From Armillaria gallica (Eukaryota; Basidiomycota; Agaricomycetes; Agaricales; Physalacriaceae), in the NCBI GenBank assembly GCA_037576215.1, contig JBANDB010000009.1, positions 744,001 through 808,000 of the forward strand: a stretch of 64,000 bases of DNA, written 5' to 3'. The notes beneath the pieces are model-generated. The model was not told the origin of the DNA. It made no database searches and saw nothing but the letters and a program-made list of their open reading frames with translations. Positions 22,465 through 31,855 of the stretch are shown piece after piece; position 1 is the stretch's first letter, and each line of letters begins with the position of its first letter. Made by a program: the position numbers and the translations under genes.

Positions 22465-22633
22465 TAGTATTATCTGTAATGACTGGGGAACCGGTACGGT
22501 GTGCCTCTTCTTGTCGTAGTTGTAACTGCCTTGTTCTGTGTCGGAACCTGATGGCGAGTACGATGGTAAGAGAGACGAAGGTGGCGCTTGGTATTCCTAA
22601 TGCGATAGCAATAATCCGGGCATCGTCTTCCAT
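21683..22633 (-). CDS. ORF0: novel 316-codon overlapping frame with N-terminal transmembrane segment
   Basis: ATG at 22633 is the first AUG downstream of the predicted transcription start; the leader from about 22836 contains none. Residues 6-28 form a hydrophobic stretch (IIAIALGIPSATFVSLTIVLA) followed by a basic cluster (IRFRHRTRQ), i.e. a single-pass membrane anchor with positive residues on one side. The rest is Pro/Ser/Arg/Glu-rich and probably disordered. The frame overlaps gag from 22464 to 21683 in the other register. Its ATG has a weak context (C at -3, G at +4), which would permit leaky scanning to gag. The counterpart in element 2 (31434-30868) starts with a similar sequence and the same relative phase, which argues for selection. 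I know of no described LTR-retrotransposon protein of this type; function is unknown. Confidence 0.65.
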   Translation of the reverse strand: MEDDARIIAIALGIPSATFVSLTIVLAIRFRHRTRQLQLRQEEAHRTGSPVITDNTNGIPLEQQSPRSLSPVPHRPGPVYNFPGQRVHEEEVNVSESTSTALPEGSSITPPRRGPAEVDITSDHPASYYAALVPRTPSPDPPPRTNRGRRSNVGRDTRPVATTDTATPAAGLTNSELWDNLDIPYSAFFPAPIHDSPHHSVQASESTLEPVQIDEPVAGPSNPRRSGWRAQPRRSPLRPPRASAWEQLAQRFRERPQPPPELTRPPEEFSESTAVDSPPARPPTPFVGTTINGLPESTPEQTREHSPYYPSDDDTD

Positions 22634-22660
22634 AGGAATTCTGAGGCAGAATCAGTAAAG

Positions 22661-22674
22661 TAGCTTTGAGCTAA
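22661..22674 (-). promoter_or_regulatory. Self-priming type primer binding site of element 1
   Basis: One nucleotide inside the 5' LTR the element-sense sequence is TTAGCTCAAAGCTA, not a tRNA-complementary TGG site. It is perfectly complementary over 14 nt to TAGCTTTGAGCTAA in the LTR (22823-22836), located 34 nt downstream of the TATA box, where the RNA should start. This is the arrangement known for Tf1/sushi elements, in which the 5' end of the RNA folds back as primer. Confidence 0.75.
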
Positions 22675-22675
22675 T

Positions 22676-23199
22676 TGTAAGACCCGAACTTCAATCAAAG
22701 GTGATAAGATCGGCTGTATCGCGTTCGTACAGTCACCGTCTAGCCCTTGTGATGATTGACGCCCAAGACTCACTTTAGGAGCTCTTAGCAGAGATAAGGA
22801 GTGTTGTCGGTATGAATAAACTTTAGCTCAAAGCTAGGGAAATACAGGCTTTGAGTAAGCTACTTATATAGTAAAGTGAGGGTCTGTAAATGGCACTAAG
22901 AGGTGACTACCGTGTTAGAAAGTGAATAAGCCAAATACACGGTAGCCGAGAATAAGGCGTGCTCAGCACGAATAATACGTGCTCAACGCGTATTTAGTAC
23001 ACACGGCGACACGTCGGGCACACGGGTCGTTGATACCCCTTTGTCGAGTACACGTCAACCGAGCTGTGACGTGATAGCGATGTGAAGATTTAAGAAGACT
23101 CTCCGAGAGTCGCGGGTCTAAAGATTGTGGGTGAGTAAGCATCTTATCTTATCTTCCAAAGATTAGATAAGATGTCTTGAAAACGAATAAATCGTAACA
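22676..23199 (-). repeat. 5' LTR of element 1 (524 bp)
   Basis: Same length as the 3' LTR with one visible difference. TATA-like TATATAA at 22864-22870 and predicted RNA start near 22836. The part downstream of the start (22836-22676) plus the spacer to 22633 lacks any ATG, giving a roughly 200-nt AUG-free leader. Confidence 0.95.
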
Positions 23200-23204
23200 G
23201 TATG
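23200..23204. repeat. Target site duplication GTATG, right copy
   Basis: Matches 14164-14168; the host sequence on either side is element 2 pol. Confidence 0.95.
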
Positions 23205-26200
23205 CCAACATGCCCTTTTTGTTGATAATCTCAAAGAGGCCCATCCGCTTGTCTGCGAGTTTCTTTTTGGGATGAGGGAGGTGGAGGTTGGTTGTGTCAA
23301 GCCAAACCTTGTTTCTGATCTTATAGTCGACAGTGGGATGCTTCTTCTTGTCATATTGAGCCTTCATTTGATCAGCAGCTTTTTCGAGGGAGCATTTGGT
23401 GGCGGCATGGATTTCTTGCATTTTCAAGACAAACATACCCAAAGTGGGTGTATGGAAGGGGGCTTGAGCCCTTGTTCCTGGTAGCATGGGGGGATTAAAG
23501 CTATGGTTCACTTCAAATGGGCTTTTTCTGGTGGAGGAATGGACTCAATTGTTGTGTGCAAAGGCAGCAAGTGAGAGCCATTCTACCCAGTTGTCTTGGA
23601 GATGGTTAACAAAAATTTGGAGGTATTTTTCGATCTCTTGATTGACTCATTTGGTTTGTCCATCAGTTTAAGGATGATAGGCTGTTGACACATTGCTTTT
23701 GATTTATAGTAGGTCGTACAAGTCTTTCATGAATTTGGAGACAAACACAGTGCCTCAGTCTGAGATAATGACTTGGGGCATTCCATGTTTGGCATACACT
23801 TCATCTTGTAGAATCTTTGCCCATTCTTCTGATGAAAGTTCTGTAGAGCATGCAATAGGGATAATTTCCTTAGAGAAGTGGTCTATGATCATGAGGATCA
23901 TGTCATAGCTATGACACCTTGGTAGGCCAGTAAACATGTCAACTGATATATGTGTCCATAGTCTGGATGGAATGGCGTTGGGATGTAAGGGAGCTGCTTT
24001 AGCCTGTGTGCTGGACTTGGTTCGCTGACAAGTTTTGCAAATGCAGACATAGGTCTCAATGTCTCATTTTATCTTTGGCCACCAATACTCTCGTAGCACG
24101 AGTTCTTTAGTTTTCTCAATACCAGGGTGTCCAGCTGTGATATGGTCATGAGATTGTGCAATGATCTCTCCTCATAGCACATGGTCCCAGGGAACATAGA
24201 TCCTCTCATCATAATACAATAGCCCTTCCCTAATCTCCATTCCATAGTCATGATTAAGCAAGCCTAATATGTTCTTGTTCCAGGAATGGTGGTCACACAT
24301 GGCATGTTTGATCCTCCTCTGCATTTCCTCTATCATCAGCATGATTATGGCATGGAAGTGCTCAGGTTTAAGGACAATGACCTTATCATTATCGTCCTTG
24401 CCCTGCTCATAATCAGCCCTTTGGCTGAGTAGGTCGGCTTTTCTGTTCGCTGACCCTGCTTTGTGATGGAGAGTGAAGTGATATTCGGCCAGCTCAGTAA
24501 CCCAGCAGGCTTGTCAGTGATTTAGCTTTTGAGGTTTATGGAAGTATTGGAGATTTTGATGATCTGTCCAGATCTCAAAATCTTGAGTGGCTCCCATCAG
24601 GTAGTGTCGTCACTCGACAAGGGTGAGCATGATCACGAGCAGCTCCTTGTCATAGATTTTGTAGTTTCATTCCATTGTTGTGAGTGCTTTAGACAAGAAA
24701 GTGACTGGCTGCCACTTCCCTTCTTGTTCTTGAGATAGAACAGTGCTGATTGCTCCTTCACTGGAATCTGCTTCTACACAGAACTTGCCCCCTTCTGTTG
24801 GTATTGCTAGTACCATGTTGTCTGCCAACTGCTTCTTCAGCTCTTCAAATGCATCTTGTTGTGCCTTTCCCCACCTCCACAGCTTGTTGCCTGTCAGTTG
24901 AGTCATTGGTTTGATGATTTTACTATATCCTTTGATAAACCATCAGTAGAAGTTGGTGAATCCAAGAAATGACTGAAGTTGTTGTTTCTTAGTTGGGACT
25001 GGCCACTCGGTTATGCATTTAATCTTCACAGGGTCCATGTGGATACTGCCTTTGCTGATGATGACTCCCAAGTACTCAGTCTCTAATACTTTGAACTCAC
25101 ATTTTTCTGCTTTAAGGAATAGCTTGTTCTTTCATAGGACTTTTAGGACTTCCTGGGTGATACGCTGATGATTCTCCTTGGTTTTGGACATAATGAGAAT
25201 ATTGTCAAGATAGATGGTAATGTCTCCTGATGCGATGAGATCCTTGAAGATATCGTTCATCATCCATTGGAAGGTTGCTGGAGAATTCATGAGACCGAAG
25301 AACATAACTGTAGGCTCGAACAGTCCTCAATTAGTTCTGAAGGCCGCCTTCCACTTGTCTCCACTTTTGATGTGCACATTGTTGTATCCCCATTGAATGT
25401 CAAGTTTAGAGAAGTATTTTGCACCCTGCAATTTGTCCATGAGCTCTGAGATGAGTGGCAATGGATAGCAATTTTTAATGGTCATTTCATTGAGCTTTTG
25501 GTAATCCTGGACTGGTCATAGCTTGCCATCCTTCTTTTTGATGAAGAAGAATGGTGAAGCCATAGAGGACTTCAATGGATGTATTCTCCCACTTGATAGG
25601 TTCTCATCCAAGAATTTGTTGAGCTCCTCTTGTTCGTTTCGGTTAAGGGGATAGACTTTGCAGTCAAGATTGGTGCTGGCATTCGGGATAAGTTTGATAG
25701 CATGGTCCCAAGGTTTTGGTTCTGGGAGTTCATCAAAGTTGTCTTTGTTGAATAGATCGTTGAAATCCCTGCACCATTCTGGGACCATTTCTTTAAAGGT
25801 CTTGGCCTTCTTTTCTGCATTAGCCTTTGCTGCCAAGTCGTTCGCATGGTGAGTGCACACATAGATAGCTTGGGTAAAGTTGATGGCTAAAATGGTTTTC
25901 CCCTCCTCCAACTCTTCATCCCATTTGTCATCTGGGTTGGCATCTGGGAGAACGAATGGAGTTTTATGACAGTGGCATCGTGCAAATGTCATTTTCCTGG
26001 TTTTCCAATTGATTAGTGGATTGTGCCTCACTAGCCAATCACTACCAAGGAATATCTGTCAGTTGTTCAGGTCAGTAACAGCTAGGTCAATCCGCTCTGC
26101 ATGATCCCTGATTTTGATGTGGACTTTGGCAAACTTGGTGATGGCCCCTCCTTGGTTATGTGTTCCATTGGTGTTATAGATGGGAATTGGTGCTGCAGTC

Positions 26201-26809
26201 GCATGCATGGGAATGCTGTGTTGCTTGATGAATACTCGATTGATGGTGCTACTGGTGCATCTGCTATCAACCAAGGCTAAAGTCGAGACTCGGGTAAGAT
26301 TTTCTAGGGTCTTGAGTTGTATATCAATAGTCAAGTCCTTCCCTCTTCTGCTCAGTCAGCTGATGTATCATCTGGGCTGTCGCAATTCCTCCATCTGCCA
26401 GAGAGCATTGATTCTCATTGCTTGGCATAATCCCTCAATCAGTTCGTCAACAACTTCCTCTGCTCGCCCCTTCACAATCCAATTCTTTGGAATCGCTCTT
26501 GCTTCTGACTCAGTTTTGGCTTCCACTATCCCCCGTAATATCCATTCAGCTCTGAACAGTTTGAGCCATTCATGTGAGACCTTCTCAGCTTTTGCACCAG
26601 GACCTGAAGATCCAGCTACCATTGGCTGGGTCACCTCAAATGCTACAGAGGGTTTTTTATTAGCTGCTTTCCACCTTTGGAAGCTCATGTCACTCTCTTC
26701 ATCTGGTACTTCAATCATAGTTACTGAGGGCCCTCTTTTTACTGCCAGGGCACTAGCAGCTTCCTTCTGTTCTTTGGCTCCGCAGTATTCTGAGGGTGCA
26801 TTGGTGCAG
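23205..26809 (-). pseudogene. Element 2 pol: protease, RT, RNase H and integrase, decayed
   Basis: Collinear with element 1 Pol. Fragments: 26718-26368 (linker, FRAEWILRG); 26334-26059 (protease; LVDSRCTSS, the DSG glycine replaced by Arg); 26031-25516 (WDHAIKLIPNAS to FFFIKKKDGKL, RT start); RT active site at about 25200-25225 reads YLDN; 24906-24667 (RNase H, VEADSSEGAIS); 24251-24069 (integrase zinc domain); 23937-23755 (integrase core, ending at ISD followed by TGA where element 1 has CGA); 23511-23205 (linker and GPY/F-like module up to the element 1 insertion). Multiple stops arise where element 1 has CGA arginine codons, as expected from CpG-to-TpG change. Confidence 0.9.
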
Positions 26810-28374
26810 TGATGAGCCTAGACTTCCATGGCAATGGCAACACCCAAAACTCAGAGAGAGCTTAGGCAATTAACATAGCAACACAGCAATCAAGGCAATG
26901 TGTGTGCGAGTGGTTCGGTGCATCTCCGTGCGGTCAATTCCTCAATAACACAAGATACACTGCAACTTTTCAGTCAGTGAAGTAGTACTCTTGGTCAAGG
27001 AGTACTAATAGACATTGGCTGTAAGCCTGGATGGATCTTGATAAACAAGAAGGGATGGAATCTGGTATGACTTGAATACCAAGAAACCATGATAGAAACT
27101 GTGAAAAATGGTCTAGAGACCACAAAAATGGGTCTAGAAATCGTAGCAACGCACTAGAAAATGTTGCGATGTGCTAGAAAACATTGCCATGCTCTAGAAA
27201 TCGTGGCAATGGACTAGAAGATGTCGAAATAGCCTAGTAAACGTGGCTTGGGGTGTACCTAATATTGTGAGTGGAAACAATAGCAATAAACGTATGGAGA
27301 CTGCAAGAAACTGGTAGAAATTGTAGCAACTGAGGTGCTGAGTGGGGTGCTGCAGCAATAGACGCATGGCAACTCTGAACAATGATAAAGATGAGGGTGA
27401 TCCTATGGAGCTGAACTGGGCCTACACAGAGGCAATACTGAACTGGGTGATGAAAACAATGGCAATGGTAGAAGGTGAAAGTGAAGCAATGTTGTGGCAT
27501 TAAAAGGCAAAAGCAAGTTATTGATGCAAGATTTCATGTATTGGTGCAACCAACAATGTTTAAAGAGTAAAGCAAGCAGTGGGGAATAACTTGGAGTAAC
27601 CATAGCTGACTGGTAATGCTGTAGCCTTGTCAACTGGGTAAGAACTAGCTCTAAAAATGCGGTATCTACCTAGTTTTTATACTACAAGTACAATTTTATA
27701 AATAGAATATTCTTCGGAGCCTTAGTAAGGCTGTAAGTCCTTGGCTTTTGTAATAGCCATAGTAAACATATGGTATCTGTGGTTCTAAAGTAACAGCAAG
27801 TCCTCGACATTGCCATGTATGGATGTGAACCATGTGGTTTTATTGAGCGAGGAGCAGATCATGAGGTGCTGTGTAGCTGCGGATTATTGAGCTGCAGTTG
27901 CCATGCTGAGGTGGATGCATGGGGCAACAATAATGTGAGGTCTTGGCACTGTAACAGCCTTAGTAAATGTGGTCTGTAGTTGCCGTGGCTGTAATTATTA
28001 TAGCTGGAAGGGTACTTGTGTCAATCATGTCATTTCATTAAATGATTGATAAGCACATCAACCAGATGCTTCTGAGTGATGTAGCAACCCCATTTTAGGA
28101 TGATTGTCAATCAAAGGTGCCTTACTGTGATGAGATATGGTAATTGTGATGCGAGGCGAGCTGGGAAGGATAACGGAGTGTGTGAGGAGTGGATGTCACA
28201 GTTTTAGGATTGTATCTGGGTTTTTATGGCTTATATTGCGAAAATCCACGGTATTATTGAGAGTTGGCAGTGTTATGGAGTACATGGGGATTATAATGGA
28301 GTCATTTCAAAGGTATTGAGTGATGGATGGATAAATCCATGAATTCTGAGCATACAGAGCCTGGAGGCTCATCA
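26810..28374 (-). mobile_element. 1,565-bp solo-LTR-like insertion (TGATGAGCC...GGCTCATCA) in element 2
   Basis: The unit begins TGATGAGCC and ends with its exact reverse complement GGCTCATCA, giving TG...CA ends with 9-bp inverted repeats, and is flanked by GCAG on both sides (26806-26809 and 28375-28378). Removing it rejoins the element 2 pol N-terminal region. In minus orientation a TATAAAA lies at about 27672-27682, roughly in the middle, as in an LTR promoter. No protein is encoded. A second copy in opposite orientation starts at 34734. A solo LTR of an otherwise absent family is the simplest reading; a DNA element with short TIRs is the alternative. Confidence 0.55.
27112..27253. repeat. 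Seven-unit tandem repeat with a 20-bp period
   Basis: CTAGA/CTAGT cores recur at 27113, 27134, 27154, 27174, 27194, 27214 and 27234, i.e. one 21-bp and then 20-bp steps. The intervening sequence approximates AAATCGTGGCAATGG. It lies inside the long LTR-like unit, downstream of its TATA box in that unit's orientation. Confidence 0.75.
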
Positions 28375-28585
28375 GCAGGAGACCCGGTTTCCATTTGAGG
28401 TGTTATCTCCTATGGCGAAGTGTCACTCAGGAACAATGGGTTGGACCTGAACTTCTGGGTCGGTCCTTCCTGCTTCCTCCTGGCCTAGGGAATCACTCAT
28501 TGCAGATCCACTCAGAACCCTACTCTCAGATCCTGCAGCTCAGGGTGTGGTGGCAGATGCCTCTCGAGTTTGAAGTCTAGGACTA

Positions 28586-28950
28586 TTGGTGTTGCTCCTT
28601 ATGATGTTCCCCAATTGTGGGGCTGCTTTATCAAGGGGGGTGCTGAGCACTTGTTCCCTTGCCCCATCCAGTCATGCTGTTATGATGGGTGACGATATGG
28701 TAGTCATCTTTTTATCTGGCACTTTTGCTCATGGTGAGTTACTGGTGAGACAGTTAGCCAATCATGTTGCTTTGGCAGCCTGTTTCGATTCTTGCTTGGT
28801 TTCATTTCTGGAAGTCATAAAAGTGGGTATATTCGAATGTGCATTTGTAACTACAGAAATACTATGAGCCTGACTAGCAGGCGATGAATGCGTACCAGAT
28901 GAAACTAAGTCCTTAGCTGGGTAAGTCGAATTGATTACTTCCCAGTGTCA
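28586..28950 (-). pseudogene. Element 2 pol N-terminal linker remnant
   Basis: The plus-strand blocks 'gttatgatgggtgacgatatggtagtc' (as short segments) around 28680-28710 correspond to 19877-19905 in element 1, and the 28840-28950 region corresponds to 20130-20230. It is the start of the pol frame, separated from the rest by the insertion at 26810-28374. Confidence 0.7.
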
Positions 28951-28989
28951 TCTTTTACCTTCTCAACCTTTGATCCCACTGGCTCCTCC

Positions 28990-31295
28990 ACTGTTGGTTG
29001 CGTGTCCTAGTAGGCGTTAAGATGTCGCAGAGCCTCTTCATGTGTCTCTGGTCAGTTGGGACAGTTGCACTTCATGTGGCCTGGTTTGCCACATCTGAAG
29101 CATAGCCCCTCTGTTCATTTCCTATCAATGTCCATTGGTGCTCCGTGCCCTCTATAAGTTGTGCCAGTACCAGTTTTCTTTTCTGGCATAGTGGTCAGTG
29201 TTTGACCACCCTTCTGGGGTGTGGTCACCTTAGGTGCCTATGGCTTGGTATTGACTTGCCCAGGAGCGGCTTCTGCTCATTTGAGGCAATAATTATAGTC
29301 AATACAAAGGAGACACCTTTTCCAGCCATCATAGCTGGTTGGCATGTCTCCATTGGCAGCGTATATCGTGTTCTTGCTGGTTTTGCATGCCACCTTCTCG
29401 ATCTGCACAAGTATGAATTGCTCGTTGTCTTATACCCCCACATTGTATGCTAGCTCTTCAAATTTCTGGAAGAACTGATCACCATCCTTGTAATCAGTTT
29501 GCCTGAGCTTCTCCCACTGTGCATACTTGATTTGCATATTGGAGTCCTTCCAGAAACATGCCGTTACCTCTTCTTTGAATTCATTGTAAGAGAGGTAGAG
29601 CTGGCTACTGTTCACATTTTTCCCTAGCATCCATGCTGCCAGTTCCCACCACTTCTGTGTGTGGTCTTTAAAGCGAGAAACACAGAATAAGACCATATGA
29701 GGCGAGTTTTGATAGTGCTGGTTCCATAGGTTGAAGTGCATCTTGCACTGGGAGAAGAAGCATGAGATGTCAGTGGATTCTCCTCTGAAGGGTTCGATGA
29801 CCTTCAGGATCTTTGGTTTGAAGTCGTTGAAGGGGCGATATTGCCCTGCATCAGAACCCAGAGATCTGGGGGATTGAGGGCCATTGGTGGAGGGGGGGTA
29901 TCACAGTAATGCCTATACTTGGGGTGCAACAGGGGGCAGCAGTTGAGGTGGCTGACTGGGCTGTCCTCCACCAGATCCTGATGTGTCTGCTGCCCCTGTG
30001 AAGGGGCAGTATCCTTTGGTGTACATTCCTGGTGGTGCCTTTCCCCTGACATAGAAGAAAGCGGTGACTGGTGCCTGGGGGGGCAGTTCCAGTGGTTCAT
30101 CCAGTATTGGTTCCTGGATCTTGATATTGGGTATATCGAGATTGACCGATTGATAAGGTTCTGGTACCTCCATCAGCAACTCTGGATGTAATTCATTCCA
30201 GAAAAGGCAGGCTTCTTGATTGGCCTTGCCTTGCAGGATACTGTCACACAATATCTTGAGACTGGAAAAATAAAAGTATTCTCGTCTGGCAGTTGTTGTT
30301 TGCCAGACTGGGTTAGATAGTAATTTGTAGGCAAAATAATTAAATAATTAGAGGTGGGTGGCATGTAGTAAGACCTCGGGAACTCATGTGAGCTTCCCCC
30401 TTTTGTATAGGTGAATTGCCTTATTAAGTGTCATTGGCAGCATTGGGAGGCATCGGTGGGAGCCCATGGACTGATGGGATGGGGAATAAGGATGGGGATA
30501 GTCCAGTAATTCCATTGATGTACTGCTCATCAGGGAGGGTCTCTGTAGCAGTGTTGAATGCAGTACTGGAGCCATCTGAGGGTTCACTTGTCCTCTGCTC
30601 AAACCTCTCAGTCTCCCCTGTCTGGTTGAATCTTGGCTCTCTGTGCCTAGGGACGAACAGTGGGAATCATGCAGTGATCTCAGCAAGTTGCTGTTGCCAT
30701 GATGGCTCTGGGGGCGGAACTCATAGGTGGGATGTGCTGGCGACTGGGGTAGGGGTTCTGGTTCTTGCATGAGGTACTGGTGCATCCCAGTCAAGAACAC
30801 TGATAAAGGCAGTTGGGTCCTCCCTTTGATCAGAGAGGTAGGCACTGAATGGTATGGTGAGGTTGTCTCAAAGGTCAGGGTCAGCAGGGGGGCACCAGAG
30901 GTCATCAGGATCAAAGAGAGTTGGGGCTCTAGTCAAGACCCTAATGTCCCCATTACTATCAACACGACTGGGGTAGGGCATGGGAGGCCTAGTATAGCAG
31001 TTTCCCACCAGCTCGAATACGATGAGTCGCTCCTCGAGTGCTCTAGGGGAGAGGAGAGTGGGTGTTTGAATGACATAGGGGATAGAGTTGGCAGTACTGG
31101 CAGTTGGGGATAGGACAATGACTGGCATATGTTCTCTGAAAGTGATGGGAGATTCTCCTCGTCCCTCTTGAATGTCTCCCTGAGTCTGCTGAAGATTGAT
31201 TGGCTGCTGCTTGCGGATGAAGTGAGGGAGGTGCTTGATTGATGCTCTGGGTGGTATGGGTGTGTGGATTGGGATCTGCTGGAGTGGGATGTCAT
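28990..31295 (-). pseudogene. Element 2 gag, decayed
   Basis: Starts with MTSHSSRSQSTHPYHPEHQ at 31295, clearly related to the element 1 Gag N-terminus. It continues with frame changes through 30914-30384 and 30251-29804 and reaches the capsid-like part at 29741-29430 (WWELAAWMLG, FWKDSNMQIKYAQWEKLRQ, FQKFEELAYN). A zinc knuckle CFRCGKPGHMKCNC survives at about 29050-29100 and is followed by a stop. Frame breaks and stops make it non-functional. Confidence 0.88.
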
Positions 31296-31434
31296 TGTTC
31301 ATGTTTATGTGCTGGTTTAAAATGACTGTAGGTGTTGTTCTGTGGAATTGCTATGCAAGAACAATTGCAGTGGTGAGGATGAGGGCACTGGGGCCAAGGG
31401 TAGCAGGAAGGATGATATTGGTGTCTCTTTCCAT
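30868..31434 (-). pseudogene. Element 2 ORF0 homologue
   Basis: ATG at 31434 opens MERDTNIILPATLGPSA followed by a hydrophobic run LILTTAIVLA and then one TAG, after which the same frame stays open for another 144+ codons to 30868. The N-terminus aligns with element 1 ORF0 (ME-D---II---LG-PSA-----TIVLA), and a later GIPLEQQ/DIPLQQ segment also matches. The ATG-to-gag-ATG offset is 139 nt (mod 3 = 1), the same relative phase as 169 nt in element 1. This conservation in an otherwise shredded element is the best evidence that ORF0 is a real gene. Confidence 0.65.
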
Positions 31435-31460
31435 GAGAGCTCCAGTTAGAGAGCTAGGGA

Positions 31461-31473
31461 AGCTTCAAGCTAA
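31461..31473 (-). promoter_or_regulatory. Self-priming type primer binding site of element 2
   Basis: Element-sense TTAGCTTGAAGCT next to the 5' LTR is complementary over 13 nt to AGCTTCAAGCTAA in the LTR (31618-31630), 35 nt downstream of a TATATAA (31659-31665). The arms are the same as in element 1 but the central three bases differ on both sides of the pairing. Confidence 0.7.
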
Positions 31474-31474
31474 T

Positions 31475-31855
31475 TGTTAACCCAATCCTCCAATCAAGAG
31501 TAAATAACGGCTGTCTCATGTTTGGGCAGTCACCATTAAGTCTCATGGTGATAGGAGATAGGACTAAGTCTTTAGTTCTAAGTGAGTATTAAGTGAGAAG
31601 ATTGGTATGAATAACTGTTAGCTTGAAGCTGGAGACTATACAGTGAGAGCGACACTGCTTATATACAAAAAGCGAGGGTCTAATAATAAGTACTTTGTGA
31701 GAGAAAGAAGTAAGAACATGCATAAACTGGACAACAGTTGTGGAGTGCTATTGAAGTTGCTCGGTAACTGCATGTAGATCAGTCCAAGTGCTACAGATAA
31801 GATGAGATAAGATAAGCACTGAAGATAAGATAAGAAAAATAAATAAGTTGTAACA
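31475..31855 (-). repeat. 5' LTR of element 2 (381 bp)
   Basis: TGTTAACCC...TTGTAACA, followed by duplication GAGGA (31856-31860). It shares the GATAAGATA-rich end and general layout with the element 1 LTR, showing that the two families are related. Confidence 0.9.

Larger units (their letters stand above)
14169..23199 (-). mobile_element. Element 1: intact 9,031-bp Ty3/gypsy chromovirus with an extra overlapping ORF0
   Basis: Two 524-bp LTRs (14169-14692 and 22676-23199), each TG...CA, flank a minus-strand interior with a self-priming type primer site, ORF0 (22633-21683), gag (22464-20239), pol (from the frame opened at about 20263 to 15059) and a polypurine tract next to the 3' LTR. The LTRs differ at one visible position (A/G about 26 nt from the LTR edge at 14195 versus 22702), indicating a very recent insertion. 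All frames are uninterrupted and the catalytic residues of protease, RT, RNase H and integrase are present, so the element looks competent. It was inserted into element 2 pol with duplication GTATG. Confidence 0.95.

Noticed and set aside
22661..22675. tRNA primer site for element 1
   Set aside because: No TGG start and no obvious tRNA 3'-end complement; complementarity to the LTR explains it better.
27112..27253. CRISPR-like array
   Set aside because: Contiguous tandem repeat without unique spacers, inside a eukaryotic LTR-like element.
26810..28374. DNA transposon with short TIRs as the preferred interpretation
   Set aside because: TG...CA ends, a central TATA box and absence of any transposase make a solo LTR somewhat more likely; kept as the alternative.
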